A DNA stretch of 64,000 bases from Rhizomys pruinosus (GCA_009823505.1 VZQC01013855.1:3963-67962); one strand, 5' to 3'. Shown: positions 34,095-46,079, counted from the stretch's first letter. Translations and numbers: made by a program. The notes: generated by a model from the sequence alone, not told the origin.

Positions 34095-34400
34095 TAGGGC
34101 TAATGGCTCAATGGGTAATGTGCTTTCTGTCTAAGCATGAGGGCCAGTAGCCAGATAAAAGTCGGTGGGCATGGCTACCCACATGTTATCCCAGCATGAA
34201 TGAAGGAAGAAGAGACAGGGGATTTCCCAGAACACATGAGCTAGTTAAGCTGGTCATGTCTCTGAGCTCTAGGTTCAAGCTAGAGATCCTACATCAATAT
34301 TCAGCTGTAGAACATTCAACAAAGACACCTAACATCAACCTGTGACTCCCACCTGTATGCAAACACACTTGTATGTATGCCTGATCTCAGAGCACCAACG
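34095..34400 (+). mobile_element. B4-type SINE (diverged)
   Basis: ID-like head (GGGCTAATGGCTCAATGGGTAA, AAGCATGAGGGCCAG), then a B1-like part (AAAGTCGGTGGGCATGGCTACC, AGCTCTAGGTTCAAGC). A loose CA-rich tract (34430-34475) follows. Confidence 0.65.
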
Positions 34401-34475
34401 TATTTGCAAACATGTACAGATTCATGCACACATGCCACACATACATACACACACATACATACATATATACACATG

Positions 34476-34955
34476 AACAAATATCACAACAGAGTCCATT
34501 ATCTCTTCCAAGCATTTAAGGTTCATTCATGTTTTCTTGCCCACACTATCCAATTATGATCAATGTTTCTTGGAGAGACATAATTTTATGAGCAATTAAT
34601 TATTGCTCCTGGTTTTCAAATGCTACTTATAGTCATTTGATTATATTTCTTGTTTTTCAAGAAGAAATAATTTATATTATTTTTGTTTGTTTTGTCAGTA
34701 ATTCTTTATTCAAATTGGATTTGAATTTACAATCCCCTTGCCTCAACCTCCAAAGTGTTATTTTCAGGATGTACCATAGCATCCAGATAAAATGGTAAAA
34801 TCCTTGAGGAAGCTTTTTAGTACTCCATATTGCTAGTAGTTTTATTTACTTAGAACTTATTCCTCCATAATAATTTTATATATTTTTTGAGATGTTATAT
34901 TTGCTTCCCTTTCAAACACAGTGTTCAAGGACATATCTACAATGTAAACTCTATA
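34476..34955. other. Intergenic stretch with a possible B1-like relic
   Basis: No gene. At 34690-34795 there is a very decayed reverse B1-like string (CCTTGCCTCAACCTCCAAAGTG). Confidence 0.35.
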
Positions 34956-35620
34956 CCCAAGGCTCAGACAAAATAGCAGAATGGTGATAAAAATGATACT
35001 AATACATCTCCCAACACTCACTAACTAAATTTCATCATTCAACAGACTGCAATTAACCCTGAAAGCCACAATTGCACAAAATAGAGACAATACGATATTG
35101 GAAAATGCTTATCTGTTAACAGGACATCTCTATAAATACTATGCCACTCAATGCTCAGGGGCCATTGCTGAAGAATCTATGATGATTTTAGGAGTCAGAG
35201 GTGGTGGATAACCACAAGGAAACAGAGTGTTCCAGAGAGCTTGGACATTGCACATATGAACTTCCAGCAATGGTAAAAGCATGTACAAGACCCATGCAAA
35301 TTAAAGCCAGACAAAAGCCTAGCATAGACACAGTGAACTGGGTAAGGAAACTGAACATTAGCTGAGGAAGTATTGGAACAGCTAACTACTGGGAGAAGGA
35401 GACTTAGTTTTCTTCAAGGTTGTGATGCTAAATAGATTAACCAGACTCCAATGGAGACAAAAACATGGCTTGATATTTCATAACAGGTATGATAGATTAC
35501 ATGAAATCCAGTTGGGAAGGCTATAACAAGGGTAGACATAGGGGGTAGGGTGTAAATATGATAAAATTACATTTATAAAATTTGCAAAATTCAGTAAAAG
35601 AAATCTATATATTTGCTTGA
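34956..35620 (+). mobile_element. Ancient rodent L1 (Lx-like) 3' UTR
   Basis: Features of an old L1 tail on the plus strand: GGTGGATAACCACAAGGAAACAG, GAACTTCCAGCAATGG, then AGACATAGGGGGTAGGGTGTAAATATGATAAAA and an A-rich end. Heavily diverged from the young L1s here; assignment is by general pattern only. Confidence 0.5.
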
Positions 35621-35726
35621 AATGATGTGTACTAAATTAAATCATTCCACCATCATGTTTCTAAAATAAATTCCACTCAAAGATGAAATAGTGTGCTACA
35701 TATTTTCCCTTTTAAAAATCACAGGA

Positions 35727-35885
35727 ATAGGAGCTGAAGAATTGCCTGCTCTTCCAGAGGATCTGGGTTAAATTTCCAGCATGCACATGCTTGCTAACAA
35801 CTGTCCATAACTCCAGTTCCAAGGGAATCAGAAACCTACTGACTCCGCAGGCATTGCACGATATGGGTGGACTCACATTAATATA
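35727..35885 (+). mobile_element. B2 SINE (diverged)
   Basis: GGAGCTGAAGAATTGCCTGC head, GGGTTAAATTTCCAGCATGC, AACTCCAGTTCCAAGGGAATC body. Confidence 0.75.
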
Positions 35886-35887
35886 TT

Positions 35888-36095
35888 CTTTTCAATCTAC
35901 AAAATAGATTTACTTTATTATTTATCTATATGCAAGTGGTTATGTTCACATGCATGCTCATGGAGACAGATGAGGGCATGGGATCCCCTGAGTTAGAGAC
36001 AGTTGTGAACTTTCATGAGGGTGCAGGGAACTGAACAGCCACCCTCTCAAAGAGCAGCAAGACCTTTCAAACACTGAGCCTTTTCTCCAGCCTCC
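35888..36095 (-). mobile_element. B2/B3-like SINE, reverse
   Basis: Ends CACTGAGCCTTTTCTCCAGCC; the interior has GGTGCAGGGAACTGAACAGC. Inverted relative to the B2 at its left. Confidence 0.7.
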
Positions 36096-36254
36096 TGTTG
36101 ATTTGTGGGGTAGTATATATTACTTATTACATGTATTTAATTTCCATATACATATGTATTTCCAGACCATTATACTAAATAATATATCCTAATATGCTTA
36201 CACAAATATTCATGTAAGGAAAATGTTCAGTTATTTAAATTTAAGTATTTTCTC

Positions 36255-36398
36255 TTTTTTGTGTATTTTTGAGACGGGGTCTCCCTTTAGTCCCAGCTGG
36301 CCTGGAGCTCACTCTGTAGAACAGGCTGGTTTTGAACTCACAGAGATCCACCTGCCTCTGCCTCCCAAGTGCTAGGATTAAAGGCATGCACCAATTAT
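36255..36398 (-). mobile_element. B1 SINE, reverse
   Basis: TTTTTGAGACGGGGTCTCCC ... CTGGCCTGGAGCTCACTCTG ... CCTGCCTCTGCCTCCCAAGT ... GATTAAAGGCATGCACCA. A clear 7SL-derived B1. Confidence 0.93.
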
Positions 36399-36802
36399 TT
36401 TTTCTTTTAACAGAGTCTGCAATTTGAGCTTCATTAAATGAATGTCATTGTTTATATGTTATATGACTTAGATAATACTAATATCTTTAATAAATATTCT
36501 CATACTAAGATTTACATTTATTCTTTCTGCCTTCCTTTTTGCTTTTTAAATGGCTAAATGGCAAAGCCAGGGCTTCACACATCCTTGGGAGGCAAGCCAG
36601 CATTAAACTGAACCACCTACAACCACAATTAACTTGAAAGTATCATCAAGAACATTTCTTTAGCTATCCACTGTGTAATATTTGTTGCATTGCCTCTCTT
36701 CAATATTTTCCAGTGCTGTATTTGTTAGGTTGTTGTAAGTTCAAAAGTTTATATTGTTTGACAGTTTTATACATTTAGATATGAATTTTATTCATTTTAT
36801 GC
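36399..36802. other. Intergenic stretch
   Basis: No gene seen. A weak SINE-like relic may be present around 36540-36640. Confidence 0.4.
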
Positions 36803-36828
36803 AACACACACACACACACACACACACC
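36803..36828. repeat. (CA)n microsatellite
   Basis: About 12 CA units. Confidence 0.95.
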
Positions 36829-36897
36829 CCTTCCATTTCTCTCTCTGATGTCCTTCTCTCTTTTGCTGGACCTCTCCTTCACAACAAGACCCTCACA

Positions 36898-37543
36898 TTG
36901 TGGTGAGGCACCTCAAGATTGACCAAAGCTACGCCATCTTAAAGTCCCAGCAGGCACAGGATAGAGAACTTTGACTAAGCCTAAGAAGAGGGTAGGATTT
37001 CGAGAACATCTGGGGATGCACTTGGGAAGTTGACTAACAACAGATTAATGGCTTCTGTACTTTCTCCCCTGCTTTCTCTTGGAGAATAGGAGTTAATACA
37101 GGGACTTTGTACCCATAACTTTTGGAGCTTAAGATTTTCATCACTGGATATAATTTTTCTGTATAAAATTCCTCTCCCAGGGCTGGAGAGATGACTCAGC
37201 AGTTAAGAGCCCCGACTGCTCTTGCAGAGGACCCAGGTTTGATTCCCAGCACCCACATAGCAGCTAAGACCCATCTTTAACTCCAGTTCCAGGGGAATCT
37301 GACCCCCTCTTCTGACCTACGCTGCATTGCAGGACACGTGCAGACAGTACACTCTCACACATAAAAAATAATAAATAAAAAATTAAAAAAATAAAAAATA
37401 AAAATTCCTCTCCAAAACGGCTCTGGGCTTCATACATGGGACCAAACGCCCAGTGTGCCTAGTGGCCAATGGGATATAAAGACTTTCTTCTGGCATTATT
37501 TTGTGTCTGAGTGGTCTTCTCTACTGGAATTACCTCATTGCAC
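36898..37543 (+). mobile_element. LTR-like element split by a B2
   Basis: Outside the B2 at 37178-37400, the two flanks join into one unit of about 410 bp that starts TGTGGTGAGG and ends ATTGCA. It contains CTGTATAAAATTCC and GGGATATAAAGACTT (TATA-like) before a CT-rich downstream part. This looks like a solo LTR, but no 4-6 bp target duplication is evident and I cannot name the family. Confidence 0.4.
37178..37400 (+). mobile_element. B2 SINE with 13-bp TSD
   Basis: GGGCTGGAGAGATGACTCAG head, GGTTTGATTCCCAGCACCC, A-rich tail. AAAATTCCTCTCC occurs at 37165-37177 and 37401-37413. Confidence 0.95.
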
Positions 37544-37999
37544 TATATTTTCTCTCTGTGTGACCAAGTCAGTTTAATTAGCGTTTCTTTCCTAAGTATG
37601 GATTGTGGGTTATTATTGGATCAAGAGCAACTTAAGGCTATAGCATGAAAGGGATATCTCCTCCCCCAGCAGACACCTGTCCATCAGGGTCAAGAGTGCA
37701 TTGGCCTGGCTCCTTCCTACATCCATGATAGAATGTTGACTGGCTCAGGCTGGTGCAGGTCTTAGGCTTGTAACTACAGTAATGGTGAGTTCATGAGTGG
37801 AATGACATGACACGCCCATCTTATTACTGTACATCTCACTGTTCACTGGCTCCAACATTAACTCATTCCCTTCTTCTTTGATGTTTCCTGAGCCTTGGAT
37901 GGGATGAGGGTTTTATATTGATGAAAAAAATAACATGACAATACTATTTTGTTCCATGGAATGTCTTAAATATTAAGAAAGACATTGTTTCTAAATGAA
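37544..37999. other. Intergenic stretch
   Basis: No gene or named repeat recognised. Confidence 0.45.
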
Positions 38000-38168
38000 C
38001 TAAGCCAGATGGGGTGAATCAAGATTTTAATCCCAGCAATCAGGAGGTACTGTCAGGCATAAACTGGGACCAGACTATTTTACATCATGAGCTCTAGGTC
38101 ATTTGGGGCTACAGGAAAACCATATATAATAAACAACAATAAAACAAACAGAAACAAAACAAAAAACC
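38000..38168 (+). mobile_element. B1 SINE (diverged)
   Basis: CCAGATGGGGTGAATCAAGA, TTTTAATCCCAGCAATCAGGA, and an AACAACAATAAAACAAAC-type A-rich tail. Confidence 0.65.
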
Positions 38169-38527
38169 TGTGAGCCATTAAGAGTTTCATTGTCAGGCAA
38201 CAGGTTCAGTCACTTCACAATGTTGTAATTAATCTGATTTAAGAGTCTACTTGTTCTTAAGAACTATGGCAGGGAAAACAAATATTAAATCTCAATTTTC
38301 AAATCCATTTATTAGAACAGATCAAACTATCTGGTTTTCAGTCTTTAAACTTTCTCGCCTGTTATGACTTCCTGTGATCACTTTTTATTTCATGCATACT
38401 TGGTATCCTTTCCTTTCATTAGATGATTACCACTTGAAAGACCATGTTGACACATGTTTCTTGTCTAAGATTAAGGCAAAATATTCTTTCTATTTATAAT
38501 CTTCAAATATTCCTTTGTAATTTCTAC

Positions 38528-38572
<45 letters not shown>

Positions 38573-38614
38573 TTTGATAATAGTTACACATTCAATTTTT
38601 AAGATTTATTTTCT
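38169..38614. other. Intergenic stretch with (AT)n
   Basis: A run of about 18 AT units lies at 38533-38568. Nothing else is recognised. Confidence 0.6.
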
Positions 38615-38768
38615 TTTTCTGCCTTTTTCTTTGAGACACAGTCTTCCTGTATTCCCAGCTGTGCTGGAACTGGCTCTGTACACCAGGCTGGCCTTGATCT
38701 CATAAAGATTCGCCTGTCTCTGCCTCCCAAGTGCTAGGATTAAAGGTGTTGCACCACCACATCCCAAA
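38615..38768 (-). mobile_element. B1 SINE, reverse
   Basis: TTTGAGACACAGTCTTCCTG ... CCAGGCTGGCCTTGATCTCA ... CCTCCCAAGTGCTAGGATTA. Confidence 0.92.
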
Positions 38769-38796
38769 ATATTTCTTTTTTATTAAAATATTTTAT

Positions 38797-39005
38797 CTAT
38801 GGACTGGAGAGATTGTTCAGTGATTAAGAGCACTAGCTGCTCTTTCAGAGCTCCTGGGTTCCATTCCCAGCACCCACATAGTGGGTAACAACTATCTATA
38901 ACTCCAGATTAACAGGAATTCAACACTCTCTTTTGACTTTCTTTGGCATTGAAGGACACAGGTGCACTGACATACATGGAGGCAATATACTCATACACAT
39001 AAAAC
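38797..39005 (+). mobile_element. B2 SINE
   Basis: GGACTGGAGAGATTGTTCAG head, GGTTCCATTCCCAGCACCC, tail CATACACATAAAA. Confidence 0.88.
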
Positions 39006-39170
39006 AGCATTGCCTGCATGTGTCCTGCAATGCCTGAGGGTGTCAGAAGAGGGCCTGGAATTGGAGTTAAGGACAGTTGTTAGCCACCATGTAGGTGCTG
39101 AGAATTAAACCTGGGTCCCTGCAAGAGCAGCTAGTGCTCTTAATGGCTGACCCATCTCTCTAGTTATCTG
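39006..39170 (-). mobile_element. B2 SINE, reverse
   Basis: GGAATTGGAGTTAAGGACAG ... ATTAAACCTGGGTCCCTGCA ... GGCTGACCCATCTCTCTAG. It abuts an opposite-strand B2. Confidence 0.88.
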
Positions 39171-39179
39171 AGTTATTGT

Positions 39180-39362
39180 CTTTTAAATTATTTGTATGTG
39201 GCTATGGGTATGTGCACATGGATGCAGGTGAATAGAGGCATTTGCTCTGCAAAAGCTGGAGTTACAGGTGGTGGTGAGCCACCCAATATGGTTTCTGAGA
39301 ATACAACTTGGATCCCATGGATGAGATCTTAACCACTGAATCATATCTCCAGACACAATACT
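39180..39362 (-). mobile_element. B2/B3-like SINE, reverse (diverged)
   Basis: CTGGAGTTACAGGTGGTGGT, CAACTTGGATCCCATGGATG, ATCATATCTCCAGACAC. Confidence 0.6.
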
Positions 39363-39589
39363 TCTATTTTTACTTGGAAAATGAAAAACACTGAAATGAA
39401 AAAAAATGAAAACAGGGGGTTTTCCCTTCCCATGGTGGTGACCAGAAGGGCAGAACTGATGGTGGTTTGGGCTTGCCAAGCAGGAGATTTCAAACATGAC
39501 ATCTTTCACCTTAATAAAAAAATCATAAGCTGAAGATGCTAAAACCTATGATATATGTGACATGCATATGTGCATATTTTGTAGTGATG

Positions 39590-39870
39590 CCTATTGGAAG
39601 GAACAACAACAACAACAAAAACAAACAACAGAAAAGACTGCATCAAATAACTGACTGAAATGCTGAACTTCTGCTTGAAACAGCAAACTTCTGCATCAAG
39701 AATTTCGAGAGAGACTGAGAGAAAGATGAAAAACATGTTTGGCAGAATACACGATATCTGGTGGGGGAGGTGCTGGGAGGGGTGCAGGGTCCTAGATTTG
39801 ATTTGTAATGTAATTTTGTATGAAATGCACGGAGCTTCAATGAAACATTGGCAAAAATAACTTGCAATTA
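39590..39870 (+). mobile_element. Old L1 3' end, plus strand
   Basis: Matches the reverse complement of the terminal L1 3' UTR: GAAAGATGAAAAACATGTTTGGCAGAA, a G-rich tract, then TTTGTATGAAATGCACGGAGCTTCAAT before the A-rich end. It is older than the minus-strand copies. Confidence 0.7.
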
Positions 39871-40187
39871 AAGGGTTTATTCATGCATCTTCATGGCACA
39901 TAATAACAAAAATAACTCAAAGTAACACCTCATGTCCCCAAGAGTCTAGGTAGAATATTGTGAATTAATGATTTAAAATTCCATGCTTGCATAGATGTAA
40001 GCACCTTGAACATTCATCCAAATTATATAGGAGAAAAAAAGCAAGGATTTGGAGAACAGAAGTAATTTTTCTTTCAATCATACTCATCAATTACTTATTA
40101 ACGGTAAGATATTTGCTGGACTTTTTATATAAAAATATGTATATATAAATATATGAAACATATAGTTTATATATTCACGAATATGTA

Positions 40188-40218
<31 letters not shown>

Positions 40219-40334
40219 GCACATTCTTTATATGTGTGCATTTAGTGCACAGGTTTATATAAAACACACACAGATCTTTGGAATGAACCCCAGCGTTGTT
40301 TCCCCAAATGAAAGGGAGATTGTAGTATTTTACA
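39871..40334. other. AT-rich intergenic stretch with (TA)n
   Basis: A (TA)n run lies at 40188-40215. No gene seen. Confidence 0.55.
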
Positions 40335-40500
40335 GTTCTGCTACTGGGGATGGAGACATGGCTCAGAAGTGAAAAGTACTGAAATCTTTTACAGAGAATA
40401 ATTTTTTTTCCCCCTGGACTCATGTAGGTAGCTCACACAAAGAATGCCACCTCCAGGTTAATCTAATGCCCTCATCTGGCCTCTGTAAGTACCCACACGT

Positions 40501-40552
<52 letters not shown>

Positions 40553-40570
40553 AGATGTATAAATTAAAAA
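40335..40570 (+). mobile_element. B2-like SINE with (CA)n
   Basis: GGGGATGGAGACATGGCTCAG head. The middle is interrupted by a T-run, and a (CA)n of about 22 units lies at 40503-40547. Confidence 0.6.
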
Positions 40571-40654
40571 TAAATAAATCTTAATTAATCTTCTGCTAGT
40601 CATATTATTCCAACATTCCTTTATTGGCAAACATTCTCAACCCATTTTCTTTTA

Positions 40655-40765
40655 AAAACAACTGATAGTTGTTAGCTGCATGTGGGTGCTGGGAACTGAA
40701 CCTGGGTCCTCTGCAAGAGCAACCAATGCTAATAACCCCTAAGCTGTATCTCCAGTCCCCATTAA
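40655..40765 (-). mobile_element. B2 SINE fragment, reverse
   Basis: GGTGCTGGGAACTGAACCTGGGTCC ... AAGCTGTATCTCCAGTCCCC. Confidence 0.8.
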
Positions 40766-40924
40766 CACACTTCCTGTTGCAAATAATATGTTATCATTCA
40801 ATGGGAAAATTGTAAATGCAGGGGCCATGTATTGGCTCCTAATTCTGTCCTAATGCAGAGGGGTCCAACTGGAAGAATCCCAAAGTGATACCAGTCATGA
40901 AAAAATGGTTTGAAATAAATAAGA

Positions 40925-40925
<1 letters not shown>

Positions 40926-40967
<42 letters not shown>
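40926..40967. repeat. (TG)n microsatellite
   Basis: About 20 TG units. Confidence 0.95.
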
Positions 40968-40999
40968 CTGGTCTTTTCCTCTTCTTATAAATCTGTTAC

Positions 41000-41095
41000 T
41001 ACTGCTCAGTGGTTAAGAGCATGTTTTGTTCTTGCCAAAAACCCTGGTACTGTTCCCAGTACTCCTGTAGTCAGAGCTGGGTAGGAACAGAAACT
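41000..41095 (+). mobile_element. B2 SINE fragment
   Basis: GCTCAGTGGTTAAGAGCATG and GGTACTGTTCCCAGTACTCC match the tRNA-derived head. Confidence 0.6.
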
Positions 41096-43066
41096 CACAG
41101 CACAAACTCAATATACATTTCTCTCACTTACAAAGTTGTTATGACAATAGTAACTTTGGCTATTGCATAATGCATATATAAAATCTTTGAATTGAAAAAA
41201 TATGATTAAATGTATTAGAGCTAATGAAAAAAATGTCTGAAAGCAAAACCTTTTCCAAGACATGTGGATTAGGACAATTTGAACATGACCATGTCTAAAG
41301 TTGAGCATAATGTGATAATAAAATTATGTGCTTTGGGGAATATGAGCCCAATTTCACTTTGTTATTTAATTCAAGTCTTCATAAAAATCAACTGATGGGG
41401 GAAATAAAGGCCCTGCTTTAACTCTTAATCACAATGAGACTTCTCGAGGCTTAGTTTCATCCTGTTGTTTAAACATTCTAAGTTGCTGCATAAGAACTTG
41501 AGCCACAAATATAGATAAGACAGTCCCATTAAATACCAGCTTTATATCATGCTAATTCAAGGTAAACCATAAATGATAACTCACATTCTTTTCCTTAATA
41601 GTTTAATACATTCATGAAATGGAATGGCTATAAAATAAACCCAACTTAGCCAAAAGGAAGAAAAAAACCCACCTTGCTTATGTGACTCTTTTCTTTGGTA
41701 CACCCCCAGGCCACTTTGCAGGATTGTTCTGTTTTGCATGTGAAATATCCTCCATGGCCTTCCATGTTTAAACACATGGCCACAAGCTGATTGTCCTGTT
41801 GGGAAAGATGGTGGAAGCATGTTGGAGGAAGTAGGTTACTGAGGGGTAGAGAAGTGTGTGCCTTGAGGCTTTATTGTCTGCCCAGCTCCTTTTTAACCAA
41901 TCTATCTTACCTGGATGGTCTGCCTTTTACACAAGAAAGAAATAAAGCTTTTTTGTTCCCTCACAGCCACATTAAAAGTTACTAATACAATGGTATAAGC
42001 AGCAAAGCAAAAGCAACTGTCCAGGAGAAGATAGGTGCTAACATGAAAAGACCTTTATTATAAAATCTCTTTTTTAAATTTTCTCAAGCCAGTTTTTTAT
42101 ATTAGAAAATAACTGACTCTTACAGTTCCAGTTTCAGCTGGTGTATGTTTATTGCTGAATAACATTTGTTAGTATAAAGGAATAAGATAAATAGTCAGAA
42201 ATTTAAGACAAGTGTAAGACAATGCTGCCAGAATCTTCTGTTTCTCGAAAAGGAGCAGATTTTGCATGTCAGGATTCCACACTCTCAGGGGTTTATGAAT
42301 TTTCAAGGCACTTGAAAGTTTTAATGGGCTTAATAAAAGACTGTCTGAAATTGACATGTTAATAGTTTCTTCTCTTTATCTTTCTTTCAGATGGAAAAAT
42401 TATCAAGTACTAAAGTAGCCACAAGGCTGTCAAAGCAAAAATAAAGAACAGGAAAATAATAGCCTGTTCAAAGTGACTACATTTTGAAACAGAGAATGAA
42501 ATCCTCTATCACTACCATGAATATCATTTGTTTTTAAGGGAAAATTCCCTAATTACCATTTCCAGCTGAAGCTGCATGAATCTTTCTGGATCATGAGATA
42601 AACAGTCAGAAATGGAGGTATGCATAGTATTGGAAAAGAACATACATGTGCAAATGATAGACAAGTTCACTAATGGATAAGTACATGTCAGGTAAACATT
42701 CAATAACTCATAGGGAGGGAGACAGTTTGAAAGAGTTAAAGAAATTGATAACTAACATGTATGTCATTAAATGCACAGCTAAATGAAAGATGGTACACTG
42801 ATATTTTGATTAACCTATAGATGTTAGATCATCTGTAGACTAAGGATACATCATAGGTAGTTAGAAAAATGATGTTAGAGTTAAGATATTGATAGGTAGA
42901 AAGATGGTAGTGCAAATCTCTCCATGTCCTTCCACACCTTTCTTGAAATTCCTTTGGTTTTGAATACTACACAGTGGACTCTTTCCACTATGTACTTCAA
43001 ATATTTTGTATATTTCAGTTATGACTTCACTGGCTCAATTTTCTGAACTTCCTCTTTTTGGGGGTG
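41096..43066. other. Long stretch without recognised features
   Basis: Nearly 2 kb without SINE, L1 or LTR content that I recognise and without a convincing exon. All open frames are shorter than 85 codons and none resembles a known protein. Confidence 0.45.
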
Positions 43067-43370
43067 TTCTAGTTTGTCTTCCATTGCTGTGACAAAACAC
43101 TCTGACCAACACCAACTTGGGGAGGAAAGGGTTTATTCAGCTTACATCTCCTGGGTCACAGTTCATCACTCAGGGAGCCCAAGGCAGGAACTCAGGGCAG
43201 GAACATGGAGGCAGGAGCTGAAGCACAGGCAATGGAGGAAGGTTCACTGTCTTGCTCCCCTGGTTCATGCCCAGCCTGCCTTCTTATATGGTACACAACA
43301 ATCTGCCCAGGGTGGCACCACTCATTGTGGGCTGGGCCTTCCCACACTGCTTTACAGCCTATTTCTGAAA
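43067..43370 (+). repeat. Rodent interspersed repeat, copy left of the ERV-L
   Basis: Begins TGTTCTAGTTTGTCTTCC and runs through GGAGGAAAGGGTTTATTC and GCAGGAGCTGAAGCACAGG. It stops at CCCACACTGCTTTACAG, where pol sequence starts. It overlaps in content with 45782-46079, so the ERV-L is not a simple insertion into one copy. Confidence 0.75.
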
Positions 43371-43382
43371 CAACCCTAAAGA

Positions 43383-44917
43383 ACACTGGTGAAGGAAAGT
43401 CTTCACAGTGGGCTGAACTTCGGGCAGTTCACATGGTTGTGCATTTTGCCTGGAAGGAGAAATGGCCAGAGGTTCGATTACATACTCATTCATGGGCTGT
43501 AGCCAATGGTTTGGCTGGATGATCAGGGATTTGGAAGGAGCATGACTGTAAAATTGGTGAGAAAGACATTTGGGGAAGAAGTATGTGGATAGAGCTCTCT
43601 GAATGTTCAAAGGATGTGAAGATACTTGTGTCTCATGTAAATGCTCATCAAAAGGTGATCTCAGCAGAGGATAAGTTTAATAATCAAGTAGATTGGATGC
43701 CTCGTTCTGTAGATAGTCAGCCTCTTTCTCCAGCTATCCTTGTTATTGCTCAATGGGCCCATGAACAAAGTGGTCATGGTGGCAGAGATGGAGGTTATGC
43801 ATGGGCTCGAGAGCATGGACTTCCACTCACAAAGGCTGATCTGGCTACATCTGCTGCCGAATGCCAGATTTGCCAACAGCAGAGACCAACATTGAGCACC
43901 GATATGGTGCTATTCCCTGGGGTGACCAGCCAGCAACCTGGTGGCAGGTTGACTACATTGGACCACTTCCATCATGGAGGGGACAACGTTTTGTCCTTAC
44001 AGGAATAGATACTTATTCTGGTTATGGATTTGCCTTTCCTGCATGTAATGCTTCTGCTAAAGCTACCGTCCAGGGACTTACAGAATGCCTTATCCATCAT
44101 CATGGTATTCCTCACAGCATCGCTTCTGACCAAGGATAACTTCACAGCCAAAGAAGTGCGACAGTAGGTCGATGGTCATGGTATCCACTGGTCTTACCAT
44201 GTTCCCCACCATCCAGAAGCAGCTGGCTTGATAGAATGATGGAATGGCCTCCTGAAGACACAGTTACAGTGCCAATTATGTAGCAATACCCTGGAGGGCT
44301 GGGACAAGGTTCTCCAGCAGGCAGTATATACTTTGAATCAGTGCCCACTATACGGTACTGCTTCTCCTATAGCCAGAATTCATGGGTTCAGGAACCAAGG
44401 GGTGGAAGTGGGAGTGATTCCACTCACTATCACCCCTACTGACCCAGTAGGAAAATTTTTGCTTCCTGTACCCACGACCCTGCGTTCTGCTGGTCTAGAT
44501 GTTTTGGCTCCAATGTGGGGAGTGCTTTGCCAGGAGATACAGCAAACGTTCCATTGAACTGGAAGATAAGACTTCCCCCTGGCCACTTTGAGCTTCTACT
44601 GCCCTTATGCCAACTGGCTAAAGAAGGAGTAACAGTAGTAGGAGGAGTGATTGATCCAGACAACCAGGGGGAAATTGGACTTTTTCTCCACAATGGGGGC
44701 AAGGAAGATTATGTCTGGAAGGAAGGAGATGCTGTAGGACGCCTTCTGGTGCTACCATTTCCTGTGATTAAGGTCAATGGGAAACTCCAACAATCCAAAC
44801 CAGAAAGGACAAATGGCCCAGGCCCTTCAGGGATGAAGGTATGGGTCACTCCTCCAGAGAAAGAGCCAAGACCTGCGGAGGTGCTTGCTGATGGTGGAGG
44901 AAATACAGAATGGTAGT
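43383..44917 (+). pseudogene. ERV-L pol remnant: RNase H end, integrase, dUTPase
   Basis: This is an old endogenous retrovirus fragment with stops and frameshifts. In order: the end of an RNase H domain (to about 43660); an integrase zinc-finger region (about 43740-43890, His pair then CxxC); an integrase core with first Asp at 43951-43953, second Asp at 44128-44130, and the catalytic Glu at about 44216 in a shifted frame after a stop at 44137; then a dUTPase-like domain (about 44460-44916) with the glycine-rich motifs of that family. dUTPase downstream of integrase is characteristic of class III ERV-L. No gag, protease, RT core or env is seen. It is not functional. Confidence 0.88.
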
Positions 44918-45309
44918 AGAAGAAGGTAGTAATAAATATCAGCTGAGGCCAACGGACCAGTTGCAGAAACGTGGATTATAATAGATATTAACTTTTGTCC
45001 TATTTGGTTAAGAATGTGCTTGTTCATATATATGTATATATATTTAACAGATACTTGTGTTGTTCCCTTTTGAATGTGCAACTGAGATAAGTGTAAGGTG
45101 TTGTCATATTTAGATTATTAGATACTGAATGACTAATTGTTCCTCAAGGACATTATCACCTACTCTAAGTTATAATGCTTTGCTATTGCACATGAGACAC
45201 TTATAACATGTTAGGTGGAATTATGACCTTGCCATTGTTTGCAATTGACATTTAAGCATAACATAAGGAGAGGCTACTTATTGGGTGTCAAGTTGACAAG
45301 GGGTGGACT
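44918..45309 (+). other. ERV-L pol to 3' LTR interval
   Basis: AT-rich, without an env-like frame, as expected since ERV-L elements generally lack env. A purine-rich string GACAAGGGGTGG just before the LTR could be the polypurine tract. Confidence 0.55.
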
Positions 45310-45781
45310 TGTGATGGTTAATCCTGGGTGTCAACTTGACTGGACTAAGGAACAAATAAGAGAAAAAGGATCTTCGTATTGGACCACCTCAACCCAGATG
45401 GCCCACCCCAAATGTGGGCATTACCTTCTGCTGGCAGGCAGTACAAAAGGCCATGGCAGAGGGAGCTGGTCCCTTTATTTCTGCAGCTTGTCTCTCTCTC
45501 ACTGGTGAGTTTGTCTTGCTGCTGTGATCAACCCTTGGGATCCCAGCATGTACTGAGACTGACAGATCTCCTGGAATCCACTGGGCCTTCAGCACCAGAT
45601 TGGGACTACTGAGACATCCAGCCTTGTGGACTGAGCTGTTTTCTGGATTCTCAGCCTCTCCAGTGTGCAGCAGCTACTGTTGGACTACTTGAGCTCTGTC
45701 ATGTGAGCAAATCAATAAATTGTATATAGCTATATATTCGTCCTGTTGCTTCTGTTTCTTTAGACAACCCTAACTAATACA
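45310..45781 (+). mobile_element. ERV-L 3' LTR (MLT2-like)
   Basis: 472 bp starting TGTGATGGTTAATCCTGGGT and ending AACTAATACA (TG...CA). It has a TATA-like GTACAAAAGG near 45437, an AATAAA at 45714-45719, and the GTCAACTTGACTGG segment typical of MLT2/MT2-type LTRs. It lies directly downstream of the pol remnant, in the same orientation. Confidence 0.85.
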
Positions 45782-46079
45782 GAGCCCAAGGCAGGAACTC
45801 AGTGCAGGAACCTGGAGGCAGGAGCTGAAGCACAGGCCATGGAGGGATGCTGTTCACTGTCTTGCTCCCCTGGTTCATGCCCAGCCTTCCTTTTTATACA
45901 GTACACAACAACCTGCCCAGGGTGACACCACTCATTGTGCGCTGGGCCCTCCCACACTGCTTGACTATCAAGACAATACTCCACAGATGTGGCCACAGAG
46001 CAATCCAATGGAGCCAGTTCCCCAATTGAGGCTCCCTCAACCCAGGTGTGTCAAGTTGACACTAAAGCTATCCAGCACA
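45782..46079 (+). repeat. Rodent interspersed repeat, copy right of the ERV-L
   Basis: Starts at GAGCCCAAGGCAGGAACTC immediately after the LTR and runs to CAAGTTGACACTAAAGCTAT and CCAGCACAG. Same family as 43067 and 20857. Confidence 0.75.
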
